A stretch of 33,683 nt of DNA, taken from Methanobacteriaceae archaeon. Its GTDB lineage: Archaea; Methanobacteriota; Methanobacteria; Methanobacteriales; Methanobacteriaceae. Positions 1 to 5,258 of this stretch are shown here, piece after piece (positions within the stretch are counted from its first letter, which is position 1; every line of letters begins with the position of its first letter). A model generated the notes under the pieces. The model searched no databases. It worked only from the letters and a program-made list of their open reading frames with translations, and was not told the origin of the DNA. Position numbers and translations under genes: made by a program. Location: positions 1-33,683 of the forward strand of contig CAAFWR010000098.1 of assembly GCA_900766745.1 (NCBI GenBank), read 5' to 3'.

Positions 1-2
1 AT

Positions 3-92
3 GAGTATACAAAGTACAGTCCGCATGGATTGGAAATGCTCGAAAAACAGAAGCTATGCAAAGACTATATGCAGGACTTAAAGTCAAGCTGA
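3..92 (+). CDS. C-terminal end of a gene cut by the window edge
   Basis: An open frame enters from the left edge and stops at TGA 90-92, giving 29 residues that end KDYMQDLKSS. It is hydrophilic, with mixed charge and no membrane segment, and its codon use resembles the plus-strand genes downstream. No family can be recognised from so short a tail. The other two forward frames also run for 26-49 codons here, so coding is likely rather than proven. It is followed by two hairpins and by another decayed-looking open stretch (155-322), so this end of the window may hold a broken gene. Confidence 0.35.
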   Translation, partial: EYTKYSPHGLEMLEKQKLCKDYMQDLKSS

Positions 93-154
93 AAGCTTTG
101 CGATGCTTCATTTCTCACATTGTGAGAAAGAGAATCTCGTCATTTTAATGATGA
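93..154 (+). other. Two adjacent hairpins between gene remnants
   Basis: TTTCTCAC (111-118) pairs perfectly with GTGAGAAA (122-129) across a 3-nt loop. CTCGTCAT (136-143) pairs with ATGATGAG (148-155), with one G-U pair. Neither has a T-run, so they are not typical intrinsic terminators. They separate the truncated gene end from the next open stretch. Function unknown. Confidence 0.4.
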
Positions 155-322
155 GAGTACGTCAAAACCTGTGCAGGATTCAAGGACTTCGTAGAAAAAC
201 TTGCCTACAATTCCCTTCGTCTAAGTTTAAAGGAAATTCCGCAGAGTATGGAATCAAAACGCATCTTAAGTGCAACAGCTAAAGATTCTAACGGGAAAAT
301 CGTTCGATTTGTTAAGATTTAG
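155..322 (+). pseudogene. Decayed 3' end of an unknown gene
   Basis: After in-frame stops at 149-154 this frame is open for 55 codons to TAG at 320-322. The translation looks protein-like (it contains GFKDFVEKLAYNSLRL and ends NGKIVRFVKI), but it has no start codon with a ribosome binding site, and a good intrinsic terminator follows at 329. The simplest reading is the 3' end of a gene whose front has been lost or frameshifted. It may or may not belong to the frame ending at 92. No family recognised. Confidence 0.35.
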
Positions 323-328
323 AAAATT

Positions 329-356
329 AGCCGTCTGGTATCAGATGGCTTTTTTG
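329..356 (+). terminator. Intrinsic terminator after the left-edge remnant
   Basis: AGCCGTCTG (329-337) pairs with CAGATGGCT (342-350), nine pairs including one G-U, and six T follow. It ends transcription arriving from the left and isolates the amidoligase operon. The remaining sequence to 399 shows nothing else clear. Confidence 0.8.
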
Positions 357-399
357 TGTTATGCGACAGTGTATTTTCACTCTGATTTCAAAATTTCAA

Positions 400-458
400 G
401 GTTCACTATAGGTGTTCATATATGTTGCTACTGAAATATGTAGCTAGAAAGAGGAGGA
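400..458 (+). promoter_or_regulatory. Shared promoter-region motif, leader hairpin and RBS (copy A)
   Basis: GGTTCACT (400-407), five free bases and TGTTCATATATGTTG (413-427) form a motif repeated at 9410 and 30989. The last G opens a hairpin, GCTAC (427-431) with GTAGC (440-444). Then comes TAGAAAGAGGAGG, with the Shine-Dalgarno at 451-456 serving the ATG at 466. In all three copies the stem sequence differs but still pairs, starts with G, ends with C and is followed by TAGAA. TTCACT and TATATG are only 11 bases apart, so this is not a simple sigma-A promoter. A regulated leader is inferred. Confidence 0.65.
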
Positions 459-465
459 AAAATAT

Positions 466-2145
466 ATGGAAAAAAATCAATTAAAAGAGGTGTTCTTCAT
501 TGGAGAAGAACAGGAAGTTGATGCGTTTTTGGAAGGACTAGCAGCTCGTTGTTTGAATAAGTCGAATAAGCTAATGACTTATCCAGACGGGCACATCGGA
601 AAACTTATCGAGTATAAGAAGGGTAACAGCCCAACAATTTATATTGGTGCTTATATGGATCAGTATAGAGAATGTCCAAAATGCGGAAAATTGACACCAC
701 TAGACGATTTGATGGAAATTCAAATCAATCATGACCAAAGACGTCGTGATGCTGGTGAGCGTTATTTCCGAAACGCTGAGACAATGTGTAAGGAGTGCGT
801 TGAGTCAGGACAATACGTTGTTCCTGAATATGGTACTAACAAGTACTTGTATGTGGATGATAGTCACACACGCAAACTTCGTTTGAGTTTGGATGAGGTG
901 GTATATTTTCACTGCATTGGTACAGATTACCGTTATCATCGTGCATTACGTGTTGATGAAAACGGTCAATTCGTAAGTACTGATGAGTACTATCGAGATG
1001 AAGATGTCAGATATGTATGGAAAGACGGACGTCAACACGGCGTATTCGTAGGTGATATTAACGCTCATCCAGAAAACTGGGCAACATGCTCAACATGTCA
1101 GAGAATCTTCTGGCATGAAGAAATTCAGGACGGCAAGTGTGAAACTTGTCGATGCCCGAATGTGATTATTCATGGATATCATGGATATCACGGAACATTG
1201 AATTTCTTGAAGCTTGATGATGAAATCGATCAAAAACGTTTCTTCGGAACCGAGGTCGAGACGCAGGCTGATACAGAAGATATGAACAATCGGAATAAAA
1301 ATCTGATTGCGCCATATCAAGATGTATGGCACTTAGAGCGTGATGGAAGCTTGCCAAGTGGTCGTAGCTTTGAGATGATCTCTCAGCCAATGACATTGGC
1401 ATGGGCGAAAGCTCACTATGACGACTTTGCTGCGATGTTCAGAGACCTAATCAATGGTGGTCAAGAGAGTCATGAAGCTCGAGACTGTGGATTCCATGTT
1501 CACGTTTCACGTGCAGCGTTTAATGATGATTTCGCTATTAAACGTGCGATTGCTATCGTACACGGACTTGCCGAAGAAATGGGCAAGTTTGGTCGTCGTG
1601 CAAACGGGGAATATTTCCGTTTCGATGCAAACTTCAGACGTCTTACAGTTTTCGGTGAGAACGACATTGACAGAATTCCTCACGAGGATCATTACTGTGC
1701 AGTAAACGTTCATTATGATGGAGACCGTACAAAAACGGTCGAATTCCGATTCCCAAAAGGAACTTTAAATGTAACTACTTATATGGCTACGTTGGAGTTC
1801 ATTAACAATATCGTCACTGCAGCAAACAGCGATAAAGATGTTGTTAAATTTGGGGATTTGTTGGACGGAGATTATATCCCTGACTACATCCAAGCCCGCA
1901 ACAGATACGGGGTATTCTTCAATTTAGAAGAAAAGGTTGTGTTCAAATACATGAATACAGAACAAGCTGTTAAAGCATTCTGTACTAACCCTACAGAACA
2001 AACGACAGCTGACCTTTGTGCTCAATTGAGCGAGTTGTCAGGAAGTCAGGTAGTATTCTGTACAGTTCCAGAAGATAACTCTGAAGCAGTTCCTAGTGAA
2101 ACAGTTCCAGAAGGAGAAGCTGTTACGGAAGGAGGTGCAGCATAA
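466..2145 (+). CDS. Amidoligase-family protein (glutamine-synthetase-like COOH-NH2 ligase)
   Basis: This 559-residue protein carries the hallmarks of the Amidoligase_2 group, predicted ATP-dependent enzymes of the glutamine synthetase fold that join a carboxylate to an amine. Seen: FFGTEVETQ near residue 258 (paired acidic metal ligands), RDGSLPSGRSFEM near 292, CGFHVHVSR near 342, and VEFRFPKGT near 424. The front half adds two Cys clusters that look like zinc ribbons (CPKCGK with CKEC near 70-110; CSTC with CETC near 208-230). The tail is acidic and Ala/Glu/Pro-rich. The stop overlaps the start of the amidotransferase gene, and such pairs are a known gene context for this family. The ammonia donor is therefore probably the partner. 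The acceptor is unknown: a peptide, a cell-wall crosslink or a small molecule are all possible. Confidence 0.75.
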   Translation: MEKNQLKEVFFIGEEQEVDAFLEGLAARCLNKSNKLMTYPDGHIGKLIEYKKGNSPTIYIGAYMDQYRECPKCGKLTPLDDLMEIQINHDQRRRDAGERYFRNAETMCKECVESGQYVVPEYGTNKYLYVDDSHTRKLRLSLDEVVYFHCIGTDYRYHRALRVDENGQFVSTDEYYRDEDVRYVWKDGRQHGVFVGDINAHPENWATCSTCQRIFWHEEIQDGKCETCRCPNVIIHGYHGYHGTLNFLKLDDEIDQKRFFGTEVETQADTEDMNNRNKNLIAPYQDVWHLERDGSLPSGRSFEMISQPMTLAWAKAHYDDFAAMFRDLINGGQESHEARDCGFHVHVSRAAFNDDFAIKRAIAIVHGLAEEMGKFGRRANGEYFRFDANFRRLTVFGENDIDRIPHEDHYCAVNVHYDGDRTKTVEFRFPKGTLNVTTYMATLEFINNIVTAANSDKDVVKFGDLLDGDYIPDYIQARNRYGVFFNLEEKVVFKYMNTEQAVKAFCTNPTEQTTADLCAQLSELSGSQVVFCTVPEDNSEAVPSETVPEGEAVTEGGAA

Positions 2146-3131
2146 TGTGTGTAATTGCTGTTAAACCTCGTCATAAAGAAATGTTTTCAGACGAATTAAT
2201 CTGTGAAATGTTCAGGACAAATCCTGATGGAGCAGGCTTGATGTACCCAGATGATAAAGGGGTGCGAATCAAGAAGGGCTTCATGCATGTGGACCAAGTA
2301 TTAAACTTTGTCCACTCCCGTAATTGGGAAGATGTTCCCGTTGTGATGCATTTTCGCATCGGCACGGCTGGTCCAAATGACAAGTACAATTGTCATCCGT
2401 ATGCCGTTGGTAAGAAAAACATCATTAACGGACATTGTGAGTTAGGAATGGCTCATAATGGTATTCTTCACAAATACAATCCAACATCTAAAAGCTCAAA
2501 AATCAATGATACGCAGATTTTTCTGCACACGTTCATTGATAATCTAGCTCCTGGGTTCTTGAAGAAACCGCAAATGAGACGCCTAATTAAACAGGAGTCT
2601 TTGGGTAATCGTTTATGCTTCATGGATACTAAAGGAAAAATCTATAAGTTTGGAGACTGGTCTACTTATCAAGGCTATAGTTTTTCAAACTTGAGATTCC
2701 TTCCTTATCAGTACCAGTATTCATACTTAACAAATAAAAGCTGGTTATCGCCTTCTTATGGCATGACAAGTAATAATTTGCCAAAGTATGAATCAAGGTC
2801 TTTGTTTGATTATGACCCTTGCTGTTCTGATTCTAACATCGGAGATAATGACTTCGAAGGTTTCGACAGTGCTGAAATCGGTAACGGTTTATCTTTTGAT
2901 AAGTTGTTCGAAAGCAGTGCATACGGCTATGACGTTATTGAATGTAGTTCGTTGACAGAGTTTGAGGCCTACCAAGAGGAAGCTGAGGAAGCTCCTGGAA
3001 GTCAGTGTGTTGATGATGGGTTATATCAAATCGGAGATTTTCTATACAGTTTTGACACGTTCAGTGCAACTGTTGAAAGAAGTCCAGTATTTGAAGAGCC
3101 GGAAGTCGATGATAACGAGCTCAACCTTTAG
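2145..3131 (+). CDS. Class II glutamine amidotransferase domain protein
   Basis: The protein begins MCVIAVKP, so removal of Met exposes the N-terminal Cys nucleophile typical of Ntn-type class II glutamine amidotransferases. Further family marks are NPDGAGLMY (about residue 26), MHFRIGT (about 68) and GMAHNGIL (about 101). These enzymes release ammonia from glutamine for a partner synthetase. The ATG shares its A with the TAA of the amidoligase gene (TAATG at 2143-2147), with GGAGG at 2131-2135, so the two are translationally coupled and probably made in fixed ratio. The second half (about residue 180 on) is Ser/Tyr/Asp/Glu-rich and shows no domain I know; it could be a partner- or substrate-binding tail. 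A strong terminator ends the operon. Confidence 0.78.
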   Translation: MCVIAVKPRHKEMFSDELICEMFRTNPDGAGLMYPDDKGVRIKKGFMHVDQVLNFVHSRNWEDVPVVMHFRIGTAGPNDKYNCHPYAVGKKNIINGHCELGMAHNGILHKYNPTSKSSKINDTQIFLHTFIDNLAPGFLKKPQMRRLIKQESLGNRLCFMDTKGKIYKFGDWSTYQGYSFSNLRFLPYQYQYSYLTNKSWLSPSYGMTSNNLPKYESRSLFDYDPCCSDSNIGDNDFEGFDSAEIGNGLSFDKLFESSAYGYDVIECSSLTEFEAYQEEAEEAPGSQCVDDGLYQIGDFLYSFDTFSATVERSPVFEEPEVDDNELNL

Positions 3132-3138
3132 ATTTTTT

Positions 3139-3170
3139 AGAGAATGGTGATAAACCGTTCTCTTTTTTTT
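3139..3170 (+). terminator. Intrinsic terminator of the amidoligase operon
   Basis: AGAGAATGGT (3139-3148) pairs with ACCGTTCTCT (3154-3163), ten pairs with one G-U, followed by seven T. Confidence 0.9.
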
Positions 3171-3198
3171 CTTGTGACGGAAATGAGACTTGCAAAAC

Positions 3199-3217
3199 GT
3201 ATATACATTGTATATAC
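3199..3217 (+). promoter_or_regulatory. Operator-like repeat GTATATAC-N3-GTATATAC (copy 1)
   Basis: Two copies of the self-complementary octamer GTATATAC are separated by ATT. The same arrangement with a 3-bp spacer occurs at 3689-3707, just upstream of the MazE-like antitoxin gene. AbrB/MazE-fold antitoxins autoregulate by binding AT-rich palindromes, so this is probably an antitoxin operator that also covers the unknown gene at 3250. It lies 33 bp before that start codon. Confidence 0.6.
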
Positions 3218-3249
3218 TTAAGGTGAAATAAGAAATGGAGGTTCTAATT

Positions 3250-3519
3250 ATGTTTATTGCTTTTGAACGAATGGCTGAAGTGCCAACGGATGTGTTCGAA
3301 AAATGTCTTCATGCAGAAGGTGCAGGAGAAATCATCACTATTGATTCAAGAGGTCAGGATTTCTTAAACGGAGACGTTGTTGAATTACGAGAGAAGTCTG
3401 GAAAAGAAGGTATTGGCAGAACTGCGAAATTCGAAATCAACGGAAAGACCTTCTATAATAAAGAAACTTCTCAATATACAGTTCGTTTGCGTCCGGTCGA
3501 AGTATTCTCTTTCGATTAA
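3250..3519 (+). CDS. Small unknown protein next to the toxin-antitoxin pair
   Basis: An 89-residue soluble protein starting MFIAFERMAEVP. I chose the ATG at 3250 because GGAGG (3237-3241) lies eight bases before it; an upstream in-frame ATG at 3235 overlaps that Shine-Dalgarno and has none of its own. No signal peptide, membrane segment or known motif is visible. The middle (ITIDSRGQDFLNGDVVELRE) hints at a small beta-rich fold. It stands alone between terminators and is preceded by the same operator-like repeat as the mazEF-type genes. It could be co-regulated with them, but there is no evidence that it is itself a toxin or antitoxin. Confidence 0.6.
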   Translation: MFIAFERMAEVPTDVFEKCLHAEGAGEIITIDSRGQDFLNGDVVELREKSGKEGIGRTAKFEINGKTFYNKETSQYTVRLRPVEVFSFD

Positions 3520-3520
3520 G

Positions 3521-3547
3521 CTCTGAGGTTTTCTCAGAGTTTTTTTT
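3521..3547 (+). terminator. Intrinsic terminator
   Basis: CTCTGAG (3521-3527) pairs perfectly with CTCAGAG (3533-3539) around GTTTT, followed by eight T. It closes the gene at 3250-3519. Confidence 0.9.
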
Positions 3548-3569
3548 GTTTCCATCTTTGGAAAAATAA

Positions 3570-3597
3570 GGTTCACTATCTTTGTATGATATGTTTC
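3570..3597 (+). promoter_or_regulatory. Shared promoter-region motif, weaker copy D
   Basis: GGTTCACT (3570-3577), five bases, then TGTATGATATGTTTC resembles the three full copies at 400, 9410 and 30989, but here I see no G...C leader stem or TAGAA tail directly after it. A separate hairpin, AAACATGA (3649-3656) with TTATGTTT (3663-3670), follows before the MazE operator. It presumably helps drive the toxin-antitoxin operon. Confidence 0.45.
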
Positions 3598-3688
3598 AGA
3601 AGAAAAGATGAAGAATATATAGATAAATTAAATTTGCTTCTCTTTTCCAAACATGACGTAAGTTATGTTTGATACTCTACCTCTCATA

Positions 3689-3707
3689 GTATATACTATG
3701 TATATAC
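3689..3707 (+). promoter_or_regulatory. Operator-like repeat GTATATAC-N3-GTATATAC (copy 2)
   Basis: Same octamer pair and same 3-bp spacing (TAT) as at 3199-3217. It ends two bases before the Shine-Dalgarno AGGAGG of the antitoxin gene, so a protein bound here would sit at or just after the transcription start. Probably the autoregulatory site of the toxin-antitoxin operon. Confidence 0.65.
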
Positions 3708-3720
3708 AGGAGGCCTTTGT

Positions 3721-3984
3721 ATGAGTATCAAAGTTAAACTTTCGAAATGGGGCAACTCAAATGGAATCCGTATTCCAAAGGTTGTTTCTGAAATGCTAGA
3801 TCTTGCTGAAGGTGATGAGTTGTTTCTTGATGCAGATGCAAAATCAGGTAGAATCGTGTTAATACCTGTGCATCCATCAGAAGATAAGCTTCAATACTTA
3901 AGTGAGCTGTATCATAAAAGTTTAAGCCAAGAAGATAAAGACTGGCTTAACATGAAAGATATCGGAAAAGAGGTAATCAAATAG
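3721..3984 (+). CDS. mazE: MazE-like antitoxin (AbrB/SpoVT fold)
   Basis: An 87-residue protein opening KLSKWGNSNGIRIPK, the classic swapped-hairpin DNA-binding signature of AbrB/MazE antitoxins (residues 6-20), followed by GDELFLDAD. The rest, rich in Glu, Lys and Leu (about 53-87), is the expected flexible tail that would occupy the toxin active site. The start is fixed by AGGAGG at 3708-3713. It is followed after 42 bp by a MazF/PemK toxin gene and preceded by a palindromic operator, so autorepression is likely. An unusual feature is a terminator-like hairpin overlapping its last codons. The assignment is firm at family level; the symbol is by family. Confidence 0.85.
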   Translation: MSIKVKLSKWGNSNGIRIPKVVSEMLDLAEGDELFLDADAKSGRIVLIPVHPSEDKLQYLSELYHKSLSQEDKDWLNMKDIGKEVIK

Positions 3985-3998
3985 GTTGCCTCTTTTTC
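3966..3998 (+). terminator. Terminator-like hairpin between antitoxin and toxin
   Basis: AAAAGAGG (3966-3973) pairs perfectly with CCTCTTTT (3989-3996) and the 3' arm is itself T-rich. The 5' arm is in the last codons of the antitoxin and the loop contains its stop. It would lower toxin mRNA relative to antitoxin, and translation of the antitoxin end could open it. Confidence 0.6.
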
Positions 3999-4026
3999 TA
4001 TGCTACGTACAAAGGAGGAGATTAAA

Positions 4027-4443
4027 ATGAGTAGCAAATTCAGTGAGGTCTGTTCAGGCCTCAATTATAAAGAATTGGAAAAGGCGACACGTGATAACCG
4101 TCGCCGACGTGTTTTAGAGCCTGGAGATGTTTTGTTGATTCGCTTAACATCTGAAGGAACTGAAACACATGGAGAGCGTCCATGTGTTGTTGTATCGTCT
4201 AGAGAATATAATCGTATTACTGGCAATGCGATTGTATGTCCGATTACAAGCAAATATCATGAAGGATATTTGGGAACAGTCGAAATCCCTAACGGTCAAT
4301 ACAAGACATACGGATGGGTTTTAACAACACAAATCCGTACAATTGATGTAAGAGCTCGCCGTGCCCAATTATTGGACCATTTGGGCAAAGATGTTATGCG
4401 TCGTGTCTTGCATCAAGTTGATGCTCTTATGAAGTTCTGTTAA
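4027..4443 (+). CDS. mazF: MazF/PemK-type toxin, probable mRNA endoribonuclease
   Basis: A 138-residue protein with the PemK/MazF core: PGDVLLIRL (about 33-41), GERPCVVVS (about 51-59, with the catalytic Arg) and NAIVCPITS (about 68-76, with the Thr/Ser of the active site). Members cut single-stranded mRNA at short sequences and are held inactive by the partner antitoxin. I chose ATG 4027 because AAAGGAGGAG (4011-4020) lies just before it; an in-frame ATG at 4000 has no such site. About 27 residues precede the usual MazF start (a basic stretch ending RDNRRRR), so it is longer than typical MazF. It would act in plasmid maintenance. A terminator follows. Confidence 0.87.
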   Translation: MSSKFSEVCSGLNYKELEKATRDNRRRRVLEPGDVLLIRLTSEGTETHGERPCVVVSSREYNRITGNAIVCPITSKYHEGYLGTVEIPNGQYKTYGWVLTTQIRTIDVRARRAQLLDHLGKDVMRRVLHQVDALMKFC

Positions 4444-4450
4444 CAAAAAG

Positions 4451-4474
4451 AGTCACATATCATGTGGCTTTTTT
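4451..4474 (+). terminator. Intrinsic terminator of the toxin-antitoxin operon
   Basis: AGTCACAT (4451-4458) pairs with ATGTGGCT (4462-4469) across ATC, followed by T-run. Confidence 0.85.
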
Positions 4475-4497
4475 GTTGTCCTTTTAGAAGAATAAAT

Positions 4498-4653
4498 GGT
4501 TCAATGAAAGTGGATTCTTATGTGACAAGTCTTTAGTATGGCTTGCTAAAAGGAAAAGATATAAAGGACCGTCCAGACATTTTCTGGACACAAGACATGA
4601 TAACGAACAACATTCGTAAGAATCCTAGACAAAGCAACGCATTTGCTAGGAGG
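4498..4653 (+). promoter_or_regulatory. Motif variant and structured leader of the 4662 gene
   Basis: GGTTCAAT (4498-4505) is followed five bases on by a segment ending TTATGTGA, a variant of the shared motif. CAAG (4526-4529) and CTTG (4542-4545) can pair and are followed by CTAAAAGG, echoing the leader hairpin and CTAGAAAAGG of the full copies. Two more hairpins follow: GTCCAG (4571-4576) with CTGGAC (4584-4589), and CCTAG plus CAAA (4624-4633) with TTTG plus CTAGG (4642-4650). The last 3' arm overlaps the start of the Shine-Dalgarno AGGAGG (4648-4653), so it could hide the ribosome site. Confidence 0.5.
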
Positions 4654-4661
4654 AGTTTATA

Positions 4662-5006
4662 ATGTCTAAAAAGAATCAAAGAAAGAAAAAGAAACAAACT
4701 GCTGTAAGTATCGAAGTAAATAAAAGTAAATCCAATAAGTCTCTTGAAAGTTTCATAAAAGCTTCATTGGGAGCACTCTTGTCATTTGGAATTACCGGTT
4801 TGGCATGCACAGCCAACCTTAGTTTCAACTTTGGAGACAGCATATCCGAAACATCTTCTGAAAAGACTTCAGAAAACGCATCTGATTGGTGTCAGAAAAA
4901 ATACTTCATTAAAACTAAAACAAAAAACGGATATGTAATTGTTTGTTCTGATGATAGAGTGAATATCTATTCAGATGGTTCAGTTTCTTTTTCTAAAGAG
5001 AGTTGA
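4662..5006 (+). CDS. Small membrane-anchored or secreted protein, unknown
   Basis: A 114-residue protein with a very basic start (SKKNQRKKKKQTA), one hydrophobic segment at about residues 30-50 (SLGALLSFGITGLACTANLS), then a Ser/Thr/Glu linker and a short C-terminal domain with a Cys near 78 and KYFIKTKTKNGYVIVCSDD. The topology fits either an inside-N single-span protein or an exported protein with a long signal peptide. No family recognised. It has a long structured leader that may control translation, and a hairpin plus T-run follows it. IscB lies downstream, but an intervening terminator argues against one operon. Confidence 0.6.
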   Translation: MSKKNQRKKKKQTAVSIEVNKSKSNKSLESFIKASLGALLSFGITGLACTANLSFNFGDSISETSSEKTSENASDWCQKKYFIKTKTKNGYVIVCSDDRVNIYSDGSVSFSKES

Positions 5007-5011
5007 TTACA

Positions 5012-5092
5012 CAATGGCATTAAGTTAAGGAATTTGTAGTAGCAATATTGCAAATTTCTTAACTTCCGAACCATTGACAGGGTGTCTTTTTT
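5012..5092 (+). terminator. Long rod hairpin and T-run after the 4662 gene
   Basis: CAATGG (5012-5017) pairs with CCATTG (5071-5076), and AAGTTAAGGAATTTG (5022-5036) pairs with CAAATTTCTTAACTT (5051-5065) with one G-U. A small GACA-GGG-TGTC hairpin (5076-5086) and six T (5087-5092) follow. This can work as a terminator for the upstream gene. Because IscB guide RNAs lie just upstream of iscB, part of this rod could instead be the 5' part of the omega-RNA. Confidence 0.6.
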
Positions 5093-5099
5093 CGAAAAG

Positions 5100-5258
5100 A
5101 AAATAATAACATAACTGCACTTATCGGTCTTGTACAACTGATAACTCTGCTTCAGGTTGTGTTACTACACTCAGTACAAGTATCACTTATTGGGTGATAC
5201 AGTAACGTGTTTTTGAACACGAATTATTAATTCAATTTAATGAAAGAAGGCAGGTAAT
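5100..5258 (+). ncRNA. Candidate omega-RNA (guide RNA scaffold of IscB)
   Basis: This noncoding stretch sits directly upstream of iscB, where omega-RNA (HEARO RNA) genes lie. It folds into TTATCGGT/ACTGATAA (5121-5128 with 5137-5144), GTTACT/AGTAAC (5161-5166 with 5201-5206) enclosing GTATCAC/GTGATAC (5180-5186 with 5194-5200), and CGTGTT/AACACG (5206-5211 with 5216-5221). The loop CTTGTAC (5129-5135) is perfectly complementary to GTACAAG (5174-5180), giving a 7-bp pseudoknot, a known feature of omega-RNAs. The 5' boundary, and so the guide segment, cannot be fixed by eye; it may reach back into the rod at 5012-5076. Confidence 0.65.

Noticed and set aside
403..412. TCACTATAGG, a ten-base match to the T7 RNA polymerase promoter core
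   Set aside because: Only copy A has it; the sister motifs at 9410 and 30989 diverge in exactly these bases, and no single-subunit RNA polymerase gene is present.
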